A DNA stretch of 64,000 nt from Candidatus Poribacteria bacterium (GCA_028821605.1 JAPPFM010000059.1:310001-374000); one strand, 5' to 3'. Counted from the first letter of the stretch, positions 17,439-26,507 are shown. The notes: generated by a model not told the origin, from the letters alone. Translations and numbers: made by a program.

Positions 17439-18194
17439 TTACCAATTGTTCAACTTTAGGTGTCCCCACACAGTTGCGAGTTTTCCTTCAGGTTGAACGG
17501 CAAGTCCGTGCGGATCAAAGTTTTCGGCGAAGATTTCCGCCTCGTGCTCAGGCGTGGCTACAATAACGTTATCAACGCCATAGATACCGAATTTCCAACA
17601 GTCAAAACTGATATTTCCCGACTTGTAAGTATTGTCCTTGATTTCCCATTCGGCGACCTGTATCGGTTTTTTATCGGTGACATCCCATATATGAACAGTG
17701 ACGCGTTTTTCCTGGGTCATTAACGCCGCTTTCAGTATGAAACGATCTGATCCTTGCGCGTAGTTCGCCTGTGCTTGTCCGCCTTTCACCGGAAAAGGTT
17801 GCCAAGCGTTAACAGGTCCATCTTTATTCGTGGTTACCTTGACATTACTTCGTCCCCACCAGCGCATCCAATAAGAACCGTTCGGTGTCTGCCGTAACGC
17901 GCCGCCACCGTCTCCCTGTCCGCTCCATTCTATGATGAACCATTCATAATAAATGATGATATCATTGAAATGTTGAGCAGACCGAAGACTTACGTAGTCT
18001 CCGCCAGATTTTCCCTGGTCCAAATAGAGAATGCCATCCTTCGGGTAGACAAATTTAGGAGTGTTTGTCCGCCATTTAGTGGTTAAATCCAAATCTCCCT
18101 CAAAATCTTCCTGCAACAAGATTTCCGCTGTCGCGTCAAACGTTCCAAAAACAAGTATCGTCAGAATCAAAGCATATCCAATTATACGCATCAT
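17439..18194 (-). CDS. Secreted protein, concanavalin/DUF1080-like fold, with conserved C-terminal tail
   Basis: A signal peptide (residues 1-23, ending in ATA) precedes a beta-rich domain that starts with EDFEGDL and contains WFIIEWSGQGDGGG and YWMRWWGR, suggestive of the jelly-roll fold of DUF1080/LamG-like sugar-binding proteins. The C-terminus ends GKLATVWGHLKL plus three residues, nearly the same as the end of the LamG protein at 31472-32263. GGAG lies 7 nt before the ATG at 18194. The family assignment is tentative; the ligand is unknown. Confidence 0.75.
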   Translation of the reverse strand: MMRIIGYALILTILVFGTFDATAEILLQEDFEGDLDLTTKWRTNTPKFVYPKDGILYLDQGKSGGDYVSLRSAQHFNDIIIYYEWFIIEWSGQGDGGGALRQTPNGSYWMRWWGRSNVKVTTNKDGPVNAWQPFPVKGGQAQANYAQGSDRFILKAALMTQEKRVTVHIWDVTDKKPIQVAEWEIKDNTYKSGNISFDCWKFGIYGVDNVIVATPEHEAEIFAENFDPHGLAVQPEGKLATVWGHLKLNNW

Positions 18195-18460
18195 TTCTTA
18201 ACTCCTTTGTTAATATCCATTAGAATTATGGAAACGAGGCGAAATTCACCCATTCAAGTGGCATCGGAAACAGTCAGTGGGAGTATATCAGAGAGAATAA
18301 AAAACCTCAAGGAAAACTTTTTTAGGCACACCAAAACGGACTTGGCATTTTTCCGATTTTACTTGTGGACGCTTTCTCAACATGCTATACTCTGACACTA
18401 TATCCTGTGTTTGAAATGTTTAAAACTACAAAAAGGTAGGTGCGGAGCGTGTACAATATA

Positions 18461-19975
18461 ATGAATCCAGAAATGACGATTGAAAATTTACAAGAATACA
18501 TCGGAAACGCGCGCGAATTGCGAGAATGGCTTTGGACGGATCCGCACCGACCGCATTATCACCTAATCCCACCCGAAGGGTTTTTCAACGACGCAAACTG
18601 CACCATTTTTTGGAATGGACGATACCACGTCTTCTACCTCGGACGGATGCCAAATCCAAACGCAGATGAATGGCTTCCAGTTCTCGACCACTCCTCCAGC
18701 TACGACTTAGTGCATTGGATACACCACCCGCCCGCGATAAAACCGGTCACCGACGGTTCAATGCCACGCGGTATATACAGCGGAGACGCTATTGAAAACG
18801 CACCAGTTCCAACGCTAATTTATCATGTCCCGAATCAGGGCACTTGTATCGCAACCAGCGAAGATGATGATTTGATTCAGTGGACACCCTCGCCCGCGAA
18901 CCCAGTCATCCCGATACCAGATGAACCGCAAGAGTACCACGTTTTCGATCCGTGTGCTTGGTATGAAAACGGCACCTATTACGCGCTCATAGGGAACAAA
19001 AACAGCCGACTCGGATACGAAGGTGATGCGACCAGCCTTTTCCGTTCCGCCGATTGTATCCAGTGGGAATACCGGGGTCCATTCTATAAATCCTCGCGCC
19101 GCTGGACAGATGAAGTTGAGGATTGCGCCTGCCCCGATTTCTTTCCACTCGGTGACAAATATATGCTCCTGATGCACGGGCACCGTCCTTACGGTATGGC
19201 GCACTACTACCTCGGACGTTATGCCGATGAGCAGTTTTACCCCGAAACACACGGACGTATGAACTGGCAAGGCGGGCAACTCTCTGGACCTGAAACGCTC
19301 CTTGACGACAAAGGACGCCGTATCTTCTTCGGTTGGATTCGTGAAGCCCGACCTTGGGAGAAACACGGTTGGGCTTCCGTGATGACGCTGCCGCGGCTGC
19401 TATCGTTAAGTGACGATGGAGACCTCTGTGTTGAACCCGTGCCAGAACTCGAAAAACTCCGCACCAAGCATCATCACCAAGAAACGATTAGATTCAAGGC
19501 TGATACAGAAGTCAACATTGAAAAGGTGAGCGGCGACTGCCTTGAAGTGCAGTTGGAAATCGACCCACGAGGCGCGACAGAATTCGGTGTGAAGGTCCGC
19601 AAGTCACCGGACGGCGAAGAAGAAACCGCCATTTCCTTTTCACCAACCGACGAACGCCTTAAAATCGATCTCACAAAATCAACCTTAGATGATGAAGTCC
19701 AATATCCACGACTCACACCACGAGACGAAGATGGCGGCGAACGTTACACAAACTCGCAGGAAGCACCTTTCAAACTGGTTGAAGGTGAATCCCTGAAACT
19801 CCATATCTTCTTAGACAAATCTGTAATGGAAGTTTTTGTCAACAGTCGATTGTGCCTAACGCAGCGTATCTATCCGACGCGCGAGGATAGTCTGGGTGTC
19901 TCAATCTTCGCATGCGGCGGCGAAGCAATTTTAGACAGTTTGGAAGCATGGGTAATCACTCCAACGGTAGCGTAA
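18461..19975 (+). CDS. Glycoside hydrolase family 32 (invertase/levanase-like)
   Basis: The three GH32 acidic motifs are visible: the nucleophile in FFNDANC (D44; canonical WMNDPNG), the transition-state stabiliser in VFDPCAW (D163; canonical RDP), and the acid/base segment EDCACPDFF (E220; canonical ECPD). A C-terminal beta-sandwich with VFVNSRLCLTQR follows. It should cleave beta-fructofuranosides or a related substrate by a retaining mechanism. No signal peptide is evident. The start is uncertain: the ATG at 18461 is used, but GTG at 18440 or 18449 is possible. The neighbouring sugar oxidoreductases fit a carbohydrate-use role. Confidence 0.88.
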   Translation: MNPEMTIENLQEYIGNARELREWLWTDPHRPHYHLIPPEGFFNDANCTIFWNGRYHVFYLGRMPNPNADEWLPVLDHSSSYDLVHWIHHPPAIKPVTDGSMPRGIYSGDAIENAPVPTLIYHVPNQGTCIATSEDDDLIQWTPSPANPVIPIPDEPQEYHVFDPCAWYENGTYYALIGNKNSRLGYEGDATSLFRSADCIQWEYRGPFYKSSRRWTDEVEDCACPDFFPLGDKYMLLMHGHRPYGMAHYYLGRYADEQFYPETHGRMNWQGGQLSGPETLLDDKGRRIFFGWIREARPWEKHGWASVMTLPRLLSLSDDGDLCVEPVPELEKLRTKHHHQETIRFKADTEVNIEKVSGDCLEVQLEIDPRGATEFGVKVRKSPDGEEETAISFSPTDERLKIDLTKSTLDDEVQYPRLTPRDEDGGERYTNSQEAPFKLVEGESLKLHIFLDKSVMEVFVNSRLCLTQRIYPTREDSLGVSIFACGGEAILDSLEAWVITPTVA

Positions 19976-20038
19976 TCGTAGGGATAGGTCTTGTGCCTGT
20001 CCGAGCGTAATCGTAGGGATAGGTCTTGTGCCTGTCCG
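19969..20038. repeat. Two perfect tandem 35-bp repeats
   Basis: Units 19969-20003 and 20004-20038 are identical, starting AGCGTAATCGTAGGG and ending GCCTGTCCG. The first overlaps the stop codon of the GH32 gene, and the second ends 20 bp before the start of the next gene. Each contains a GGATAGG/CCTGTCC hairpin related to the 819-919 repeats in reverse orientation. Confidence 0.85.
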
Positions 20039-20058
20039 TTAACTCGGTGGTAAAAAAA

Positions 20059-20955
20059 ATGGAACCTCAACAACTCCCAACAATAGGCTTTATTGGACTC
20101 GGAAACATGGGCGGAAGGATGGCGAAGAACCTCCATAACGCTGGGTATCCGCTCATCGGATATGACATTGATGCCGCAAAATGTACAGCACTCGCTGCAA
20201 CCGGAGCGACTGCGGGGAACAATACTGCCGAAGTTGTTAAAAACAGTGATGTCGTCATCACCAGTTTGCGTTCCTCCGATGTCTTCTGCAGCGTTGCTGA
20301 ACAACACTTCATCCCCAATGCAAACGAGGATCAGATCTTTATTGATTTAGGCACGACAGAAGTAGAGAAAACAAAGGAACTGGCGACAGCATTCGCCGAA
20401 AAGGGTGCCACACTGATAGACGCTCCCGTGAGTGGTGGACCGCACGGATCCGAAACAGGCACGCTTCGTATCTTTGTCGGTGGCGATGCAGCAGCAGTCA
20501 CAAAGTGCCGTCCGATTTTAGAGGTTCTCGGAGAACTGAAATACGTGGTCTATTGCGGTCCGAGCGGTTCCGGACAAATCGTCAAAGGCGTAAACCAACT
20601 GGCGATGGGGCTTGGGGACGCAGCGTTCATGGAGGCGATGGCTTATGGCGTTTGTGCAGGCGTGGATCCAACCGCAATCCGTGAAGCGATCGGTATGGGC
20701 GATGGTTGGCGTGGACAATTCGATAGAATCGCCAAACGTATCATAGACGGAGAAGGTGGAACACTCGTCGTCAAATATCCAGAATTGCCCTATTTCCTCG
20801 CAGCAGCGGAAGCTGCGGGGTTTGAGATTCCGCTAACCGAAGCACTCTACGAGTTCTGTAAAAACGGGAATTACGAAATGTTTGACAATATGAACCGTCC
20901 CTCGCGTTCATTTTGGCGGACATTGACAAAAGGTTCGGAGACGGAAGAGGGTTAG
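20059..20955 (+). CDS. 3-hydroxyisobutyrate dehydrogenase family NAD(P)-dependent oxidoreductase
   Basis: This 298-residue beta-hydroxyacid dehydrogenase has the dinucleotide-binding GFIGLGNMGGRMAKNL at the N-terminus, the substrate-binding DAPVSGGPHGSETGTL motif at about 120-135, and the catalytic lysine in GSGQIVKGVNQL near 170. The canonical second Asn of K-x-x-N-N is Gln here. The start at 20059 is used because upstream codons would be encoded by the tandem repeat. The family includes 3-hydroxyisobutyrate, tartronate semialdehyde and glyoxylate/succinic semialdehyde reductases. The gene ends with a 4-bp convergent overlap with the ABC ATPase gene. Confidence 0.9.
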   Translation: MEPQQLPTIGFIGLGNMGGRMAKNLHNAGYPLIGYDIDAAKCTALAATGATAGNNTAEVVKNSDVVITSLRSSDVFCSVAEQHFIPNANEDQIFIDLGTTEVEKTKELATAFAEKGATLIDAPVSGGPHGSETGTLRIFVGGDAAAVTKCRPILEVLGELKYVVYCGPSGSGQIVKGVNQLAMGLGDAAFMEAMAYGVCAGVDPTAIREAIGMGDGWRGQFDRIAKRIIDGEGGTLVVKYPELPYFLAAAEAAGFEIPLTEALYEFCKNGNYEMFDNMNRPSRSFWRTLTKGSETEEG

Positions 20956-21722
20956 TCCACATCGAAAACTTGTGACATCTCAACCTGCAGTAATGCCAAG
21001 AGTTCACTTTTCAGGCGAATAACGGAAGTATCCGTGATGTCACGGGGACGGGGCAAGCGGACAGGAATCTCTGCTTTCAGTGATGCGGGTCTGGCTGTTA
21101 AGATATAGATTTTATCCGCGAGGAGAAGTGCCTCCTCAACATCGTGGGTGATAAGCAGCACCGTCTGTCGTCCTTCTGCCCAGATGTCAAGCAGGATCGA
21201 CTGCATGACGGTGCGTGTCATCGCATCCAGCGCACCGAAAGGTTCATCCAAAAGTAAGACTTCCTTTCGGAAAAGGAGCGTTCGGACGAGCGCGACGCGC
21301 TGCCGCATCCCTCCCGACAGTTGCATCGGGTAACTATTTTCAAAACCGCTTAATCCGAGTTGTACTAAACGCTTTTGTGCCTCCACCTTTACGGTGTCAA
21401 GCGACTCACCGCGAATTTCTGGACCGATGAGGACGTTCTTGAGAACACTCCGCCACGGTAAAAGCAGATCTTTTTGCTGCATGTAGGCGAAATCGCCTGT
21501 GTTGCCGTAGATGCGTTTGCCGTTGAGATAAATCTCTCCAGTATCCGGCACAGTCAACCCCGATATAATATTAAAAAGCGTACTTTTACCACACCCAGAG
21601 GGACCCAACAATGCAACAAACTGTCCCTTATCAACGGCAAAATTTAAATCGTCCAGCACCGGCAATCGGGTGCCTTTTTGAGCAAAGGTTTGTGTTAAAT
21701 TTTTTACCTCTAATCTGCTCAT
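20952..21722 (-). CDS. ABC transporter ATP-binding protein, NitT/TauT-like
   Basis: This 256-residue ATPase has Walker A GPSGCGKST (40-48), a Q-loop (YMQQKDLLLPW), the signature LSGGMRQRVAL, Walker B LLLDEPFGALD and the H-loop THDVEEAL. The pattern is that of importers for nitrate, sulfonates, thiamine precursors and similar solutes. It is the last gene of a minus-strand set with DUF58 and a TAXI-type binding protein, but no permease gene is present nearby, so its membrane partner is unknown. Confidence 0.9.
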   Translation of the reverse strand: MSRLEVKNLTQTFAQKGTRLPVLDDLNFAVDKGQFVALLGPSGCGKSTLFNIISGLTVPDTGEIYLNGKRIYGNTGDFAYMQQKDLLLPWRSVLKNVLIGPEIRGESLDTVKVEAQKRLVQLGLSGFENSYPMQLSGGMRQRVALVRTLLFRKEVLLLDEPFGALDAMTRTVMQSILLDIWAEGRQTVLLITHDVEEALLLADKIYILTARPASLKAEIPVRLPRPRDITDTSVIRLKSELLALLQVEMSQVFDVD

Positions 21723-21736
21723 AATCTATATGGACT

Positions 21737-22612
21737 TTAACCTCGCGCGGCACGTTGCCGAAAAAATCGGATAAGCGGTTTCACATACGACTCATCTGTT
21801 CTGATGTGAATAGAATCGACCTGACTTGCTCGAAAAACCTGTCGGCGTTCCGCATCGGCACGCTGATTGAGTTCCGTATACAACCGTCGCGCTTCCTCGG
21901 AACGTGTATCCACAATGACCGTCTCTCCGCTCTCAGCGTCCTCTAACTCGATGATCCCGACATCCGGCAACTCCACCTCACGCCTGTCCTGTAGCGTAAT
22001 TGCAATCAGCGAATGCCGTTTGCCGCTCAAGCGTAACTGCTTTTCATACCCCGCATCCTTAAAATCTGATATGAGAAACACAACGCTGTGCGGTTTGAGC
22101 ACACGATCAACGAACGACAACGCCGTTTCAATGTTTGTTCTGGATTGTTTCGGTTGAAAATGGAGAATATCTCGAACGACGCGTAACACGTGCCGCTTCC
22201 CTTTCCGGGGTGGGACGAAGTGTTCAACGGTATCTGTAAAACAGATAAGCCCGACTTTGTCGTTGTTTTTGATGGCGGAAAAGGCGAGGAGTGCCGCAAT
22301 TTCGGCGGCAATTTCTGCCTTCGTTTCGGCGATACTACCGAAACTGGTTGAGGCACTCATATCCACGACCAACATCATCACGAGTTCGCGTTCTTCTACG
22401 TACTTTTTGATGTACGCCTGTCCCATCCGTGCGGTGACATTCCAATCAATCGTCCGAATTTCATCGCCTACCTGATACTCGCGGACTTCATCAAAGGTAA
22501 GCCCTTGTCCTTTGAAAACACTCTCATACTCCCCAGCAAAGACGGTGTTAACAAGACGATTGGTAAATATTTCGATACGTTGGATTTTTTTGAGGATATC
22601 TTTTTCGCTCAT
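21737..22612 (-). CDS. DUF58 domain-containing protein
   Basis: This 291-residue protein contains the DUF58 signature GDEIRTIDWNVTARMG (about 48-63) followed by a von Willebrand factor A-like domain with a MIDAS-type D-M-S-A-S motif (about residue 89). DUF58 proteins usually accompany MoxR-type AAA ATPases and take part in chaperone-like or metal-insertion tasks. No MoxR gene is adjacent; the neighbours are a TAXI binding protein (25 bp upstream) and an ABC ATPase (14 bp downstream). The reason for this grouping is unclear. Confidence 0.88.
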   Translation of the reverse strand: MSEKDILKKIQRIEIFTNRLVNTVFAGEYESVFKGQGLTFDEVREYQVGDEIRTIDWNVTARMGQAYIKKYVEERELVMMLVVDMSASTSFGSIAETKAEIAAEIAALLAFSAIKNNDKVGLICFTDTVEHFVPPRKGKRHVLRVVRDILHFQPKQSRTNIETALSFVDRVLKPHSVVFLISDFKDAGYEKQLRLSGKRHSLIAITLQDRREVELPDVGIIELEDAESGETVIVDTRSEEARRLYTELNQRADAERRQVFRASQVDSIHIRTDESYVKPLIRFFRQRAARG

Positions 22613-22637
22613 GATCCCTTATCAAACTCAGGTTTCC

Positions 22638-23705
22638 TTAATCTACCGACATCGCGTATGTAGGAATTGAAAGGCCTCGTTCGTTCCAAAACTGGTAGGC
22701 CCCCAGGTGTAGCGGAATTACAAACACTTCTGGCGCATTTTCAACTGTTATGATATCTGCTGCTGCGCCGCCGGTGGCATCCTGCATCGCTTGCAACCCT
22801 TCTGAAGTGTAAACGTGCTGTAGGATTGCATAGATGATTTCGGCCGGTATATCTTTGTGAGCGATAAGCAATGTTGGCATTAACAGCGTGTTCACTGGTG
22901 CGACTTTGCCGCCGTATGCTCCCTCTGGCAGTGTGCCAGATAGATAGAACGGATACTGTTCGTAGAACCCGGATGCTTGTGCGGGCGCGTCCATGTCAAG
23001 CATTCTAATTTCGTTGGTTGCAGCAAGTTGCGCCATTGCATCGTTTGGCACACTGACTAACATTTGAAAAGCGTCTGCTTCTCCAGTCTGGAGTGCTGCT
23101 GCTCCCTCGTTGCTGCTTTTATACACCGGTATAATTTGGTCCCAGATGCCAACCGATTTCGCCAAACGTTCCATCGTTTGCGCCGACCCGGATCCCATTC
23201 TGCCATTTGCTATTTTTTTGCCAACCAAGTCTTCAAACTGATGGATATCGCTATTTGCAAGCACAGTTGTTTGGGCATAGGCGATATAGAGCAAAGTCAC
23301 TGCTCGTATATTGGTTTTGGCCCCTTCTTCAGCGAACACTTCCTGTCCGTGGTAACCCAAATGACTTTCTGAAGCAAAGGCAACGCCGAAGGCAGCCGAA
23401 TTTTCATTAACGCGTCGCGTGTTTTCAACGGAGCCTGGTGAAGTTTCAACACTTATTTCCAACTGAGGTTCACGCTGTGTCACGATGTCCCTGACTGCAG
23501 TTGCAAACGGCGAGAAACTTCCGCCGAGGGATCCACCTAAAATTGTAAGTGCTGTTGTCTGGGAGGCATCCTGTGTATCCGTTGTCATGAGAGGTTTCTG
23601 AATCCTCTCGCAGCTACTAAAGGCGATAACGAGCAACAGAGCGATAGTTCCCACTAAGCTAACATGGATTTGTGCTTCACTAAAACGTCTAAAATTGATA
23701 TGCAT
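22638..23705 (-). CDS. TAXI family solute-binding lipoprotein
   Basis: This 355-residue protein has an N-terminal hydrophobic segment (about 15-32) and a lipobox-like F-S-S-C at 30-33, followed by the TAXI pattern GGSLGGSFSPFATAV and SVETSPGSVENTRRV. TAXI proteins are extracytoplasmic receptors, typically for TRAP transporters with a fused 4TM-12TM permease, and they bind carboxylates such as glutamate. No TRAP permease is encoded nearby; an ABC-type ATPase follows two genes downstream. The ligand is unknown. Confidence 0.85.
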   Translation of the reverse strand: MHINFRRFSEAQIHVSLVGTIALLLVIAFSSCERIQKPLMTTDTQDASQTTALTILGGSLGGSFSPFATAVRDIVTQREPQLEISVETSPGSVENTRRVNENSAAFGVAFASESHLGYHGQEVFAEEGAKTNIRAVTLLYIAYAQTTVLANSDIHQFEDLVGKKIANGRMGSGSAQTMERLAKSVGIWDQIIPVYKSSNEGAAALQTGEADAFQMLVSVPNDAMAQLAATNEIRMLDMDAPAQASGFYEQYPFYLSGTLPEGAYGGKVAPVNTLLMPTLLIAHKDIPAEIIYAILQHVYTSEGLQAMQDATGGAAADIITVENAPEVFVIPLHLGAYQFWNERGLSIPTYAMSVD

Positions 23706-23757
23706 TCTTGGATTTCCTGTTGTGTTGATTTATATAAAACCCACAATTACCTATGCA

Positions 23758-23783
23758 CTGGCGGGGTTATGAAACCTCGCCAG
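23758..23783. repeat. Palindromic repeat (CTGGCG...CGCCAG)
   Basis: CTGGCGGGGTT and ACCTCGCCAG pair with one mismatch around a short loop. This is one of the GCGAGGTT/AACCTCGC family hairpins; others are at 30301-30315, 32321-32380 and inside the MITE at 63137-63226. It is placed in the divergent gap between the TAXI and HAD genes. Confidence 0.6.
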
Positions 23784-23885
23784 CAAGGGGAGTGTGATGT
23801 TGTCATTCATTGAAATGTCAACATAATTTTCGGTTTCACCATATTTTCTGTAATGCAAAAGTGCTTGCTTAACTATCCAAACGCT

Positions 23886-23909
23886 ATTATACTATCAAAA
23901 CAGTATAAT
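23886..23909 (+). promoter_or_regulatory. ATTATACT-N8-AGTATAAT inverted repeat, putative operator
   Basis: A perfect 8-bp inverted repeat with an 8-nt spacer lies 55 bp before the HAD gene. The right arm contains a TATAAT hexamer that could serve as a -10 element. The arms are identical to those at 7014-7033. Confidence 0.4.
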
Positions 23910-23963
23910 GAAAGCAATGTTTTTTCAAGGGCTGAAAGCCGATAATCAAGGTCAGAATACATA

Positions 23964-24794
23964 ATGCAAAACGTTTTTTTGGATAATACTTCAATTGAAA
24001 TCCATCGTGAAATCCAAACCGGGAACATCCGTCACGTCGTTTTCGATTTCGACGGGACAATCTCACTTATCCGAGACGGCTGGCAGAATGTGATGGTACC
24101 GCTGATGGTTGAATGCCTTCAGACGGAAACGGACACCACCGAGACAGAAGCACAACTTGAGGCGATTGTCGTTGAATTTGTGGATAGACTGACCGGCAAA
24201 CAGACGATCTATCAGATGATGCAGTTAAGCGAAGAAATTGAGAAACGTGGCGGCACACCGAAAGAACCGCTCGCGTACAAAGACGAATATAACCGCCGAT
24301 TGCTGCCTATTGTTGAGGAACGGATTGCTGGACTCGCAGCAGGAACACTACCCGCCGACCCACTTCGGGTGCCAATGTCCCTTGAATTTCTTCAAACGCT
24401 GCGTGGGATGGGAATAAACTGCTATCTTGCCAGCGGAACAGACGTTGAATTCGTCAAAAACGAAGCGTCGCTACTCGGTGTTGCCCCGTATTTTGACGGC
24501 GGCATTTTCGGTGCGTTGCGGGAATATAAGAAGTTTTCCAAAGCCATGGTTATCCAGAAAATTATCACAGATTTCCAGTTAAGCGGAAGCGAGTTGCTCA
24601 TCATCGGAGACGGGTACGTGGAGATTGAAAACGCGAAAACGGTCGGAGCAATCGCTGTCGGTGTTGCGTCTGTTGAGGATAATATATACAATATGAACGC
24701 CGACAAACGGGAACGTTTGATCCGTGCCGGTGCAGACATCATCATCCCCGACTTCCGTGAAGGCACACAATTGCTGAACTATCTGTTCACTTAA
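23964..24794 (+). CDS. HAD family hydrolase (phosphoglycolate phosphatase-like)
   Basis: This 276-residue protein has HAD motif I as VVFDFDGT (D28 nucleophile, D30 acid/base), motif II as ASGTD at about residue 155, a lysine in the region of motif III, and motif IV in IIGDGYVEIENAK at about 210-222. An alpha-helical cap of about 110 residues lies between motifs I and II. It should hydrolyse a small phosphorylated metabolite; the substrate is not known. It is followed by a HicAB module on the same strand. Confidence 0.88.
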   Translation: MQNVFLDNTSIEIHREIQTGNIRHVVFDFDGTISLIRDGWQNVMVPLMVECLQTETDTTETEAQLEAIVVEFVDRLTGKQTIYQMMQLSEEIEKRGGTPKEPLAYKDEYNRRLLPIVEERIAGLAAGTLPADPLRVPMSLEFLQTLRGMGINCYLASGTDVEFVKNEASLLGVAPYFDGGIFGALREYKKFSKAMVIQKIITDFQLSGSELLIIGDGYVEIENAKTVGAIAVGVASVEDNIYNMNADKRERLIRAGADIIIPDFREGTQLLNYLFT

Positions 24795-24844
24795 TTTTTT
24801 TGCAATAAACGTAAAGAGAGTGTATAATTGGAAGTGAAGGCAGA

Positions 24845-25033
24845 ATGAAGTATAGACAGATTGTTAAAATAATTCAAGATGACGGGTGGTACTTGGACAG
24901 GACGCGAGGCAGTCATAAACAGTTTAAACATCCAACAAAGCCCGGAGTCGTGACAATCGCAGGAAAACCAAACGAGGATATCTCCAAGGGAACACTCAAT
25001 AATATTCTAAAGCAAGCAGCTCTTAAGAATTGA
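24845..25033 (+). CDS. hicA: HicA family mRNA interferase toxin
   Basis: This 62-residue protein has the double-stranded RNA-binding-like HicA fold: an N-terminal helix (KYRQIVKIIQDDGW), the catalytic histidine in RTRGSHKQFKHP, and VTIAGKPNEDI with the C-terminal helix SKGTLNNILKQA. HicA cleaves mRNA in the absence of its antitoxin. The gene is followed 12 bp later by hicB, the usual order. Confidence 0.93.
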   Translation: MKYRQIVKIIQDDGWYLDRTRGSHKQFKHPTKPGVVTIAGKPNEDISKGTLNNILKQAALKN

Positions 25034-25045
25034 GGAGAAAGTCTT

Positions 25046-25288
25046 ATGGAATATGTCGTTATTTTTGAAAAATGTGGAAATAACTATGGTGGATATGTCC
25101 CCGACCTTCCAGGATGCGCCGTTGTAGGTGAAACAATGGAAGAAGTACGGAAATTGATCGCTGAAGCTATCGATTTTCATATCGAAGGACTACAAGAAGC
25201 TGGTTATGATATTCCATTGCCATCGTTTACGCTGCCCGTTGAAACCCAGCAAGGTGTGTCATCCGAATTAATTGAGGCACGGATTTAG
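25046..25288 (+). CDS. hicB: HicB family antitoxin
   Basis: This 80-residue protein shows the HicB pattern: a beta-strand start (EYVVIFEKCGNNYGGYVPDLPGC), then the helix TMEEVRKLIAEAIDFHIEGL and a PLPSFT tail. It lacks an extended DNA-binding C-terminus, as is common for short HicB proteins. It neutralises the HicA toxin encoded just upstream. GGAG precedes the ATG. Confidence 0.93.
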   Translation: MEYVVIFEKCGNNYGGYVPDLPGCAVVGETMEEVRKLIAEAIDFHIEGLQEAGYDIPLPSFTLPVETQQGVSSELIEARI

Positions 25289-25367
25289 TGTGGGAAACGG
25301 AACGCTTCGCACTGTGGTGGAAAGACTGTACTCAACTTGTGGTCCTCTATACGCAATGGAGAACACT

Positions 25368-26495
25368 ATGACAAACTACGCGAAAGCGTCCGTTCATCCC
25401 TCAGAACTACGTGAATTTCAAGACGACCAAACGGGCGCCCATATTTATCAACTCACAAACGATACCTCTATCAATCATAACCTCTACTTCCTCACATCCT
25501 CTTTCACGCCTGACCAAGAACATCTTATCTTTACTTCCTACCGTTCAGGAAAACCGAATTTTTTCAAACTGGAATTTCCCAACGGCGATATTGTGCAGCT
25601 GACAGATGCCGATGAGGTTCACGGCTACTCCGGCGTGATTTCCAAAGACGGCACCGAACTCTTTTACACGCAAGCAGATGCTATAAAAGCAATCCATCTT
25701 GATACTTTTGAGGAACGCGTGCTTGCAGAATTCCCCGGTGGGAGTCTTGGCGAATGCAGCGTCAGTGCGGATGAGCAGTTTATCGTAACAGCAATGAAGC
25801 GCGACGACAAATCGCATATCACCGTCACTGCTACAGATGGCAGCGGCGGCGAGGTTATCTACACTTCTCCAGATCAGACGATTATCCATCCCCAGTTTCA
25901 TCCGAAACACCCTGATCTCATCGCATATTCCGGCGACCCTGCGCCACGGATGTGGACGATTCGGCGCGATGGCACAGAAAACCTGAGTCTTTATCAACAC
26001 GATAACAACGAGTTTCTTGTCCACGAAACCTTCCTCGGCGCGTTGGATGAACTGATCGTGACACATTGGCCATACGCATTGCGGCGGATGTCTTTGGAAA
26101 CCTTACAGATGCAAACGATTGCTGATTTCAATGCGTGGCACATCGCCAGTAATCGCGATGGGACAAAGGTATTGTGTGATACCGTCCACCCCGATATTGG
26201 TTTGCGACTCGTTGATGTGGAATCAGGTGAACATACACCTATCTGTCATCCGCAGAGTTCCTCCAGCGGCAGCCAGTGGAAAACAGATCGGTATGCACTC
26301 GCCGAAGATTGGGCAGCCGCACAGCAAGCAGGCGATAGAGAGAAGTCGCTCAGTTGGATGGAGATGAAGGTGGATACCGTTTACGGACCGCAATGGACAC
26401 ACCCGCATCCCTCTTTCAGCCCAGACGAAACCGCTGTCGTGTATACCTCAGATGTATCAGGGCATTCACAGGTGTATGTTGCTGTCATTCCATAA
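25368..26495 (+). CDS. Oligogalacturonate lyase-like beta-propeller protein
   Basis: This 375-residue protein has TolB/WD40-like beta-propeller repeats with motifs such as FTSYRSGKPNFFKL and SVSADEQFIVTA, and ends FSPDETAVVYTSDVSGHSQVY. This resembles the oligogalacturonate lyase family (PL22), which cleaves unsaturated pectin oligomers in the cytoplasm, although conserved metal-binding residues could not be aligned by eye. The ATG at 25368 has GGAG 7 nt upstream; a longer frame begins in the hicB tail. A dockerin-like remnant follows in the same frame after the stop. Confidence 0.7.
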   Translation: MTNYAKASVHPSELREFQDDQTGAHIYQLTNDTSINHNLYFLTSSFTPDQEHLIFTSYRSGKPNFFKLEFPNGDIVQLTDADEVHGYSGVISKDGTELFYTQADAIKAIHLDTFEERVLAEFPGGSLGECSVSADEQFIVTAMKRDDKSHITVTATDGSGGEVIYTSPDQTIIHPQFHPKHPDLIAYSGDPAPRMWTIRRDGTENLSLYQHDNNEFLVHETFLGALDELIVTHWPYALRRMSLETLQMQTIADFNAWHIASNRDGTKVLCDTVHPDIGLRLVDVESGEHTPICHPQSSSSGSQWKTDRYALAEDWAAAQQAGDREKSLSWMEMKVDTVYGPQWTHPHPSFSPDETAVVYTSDVSGHSQVYVAVIP

Positions 26496-26507
26496 GACAC
26501 GAAGATT

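Noticed and set aside
20026-20058. Upstream in-frame start for the 3-hydroxyisobutyrate dehydrogenase-like gene
   Set aside because: The extra N-terminal codons are encoded by the tandem repeat and lie before the conserved GFIGLG start of the Rossmann fold.
21737-23705. DUF58 with MoxR as a complete MoxR-type chaperone operon
   Set aside because: No MoxR AAA ATPase lies nearby; the adjacent ATPase is clearly an ABC protein with an LSGG signature.
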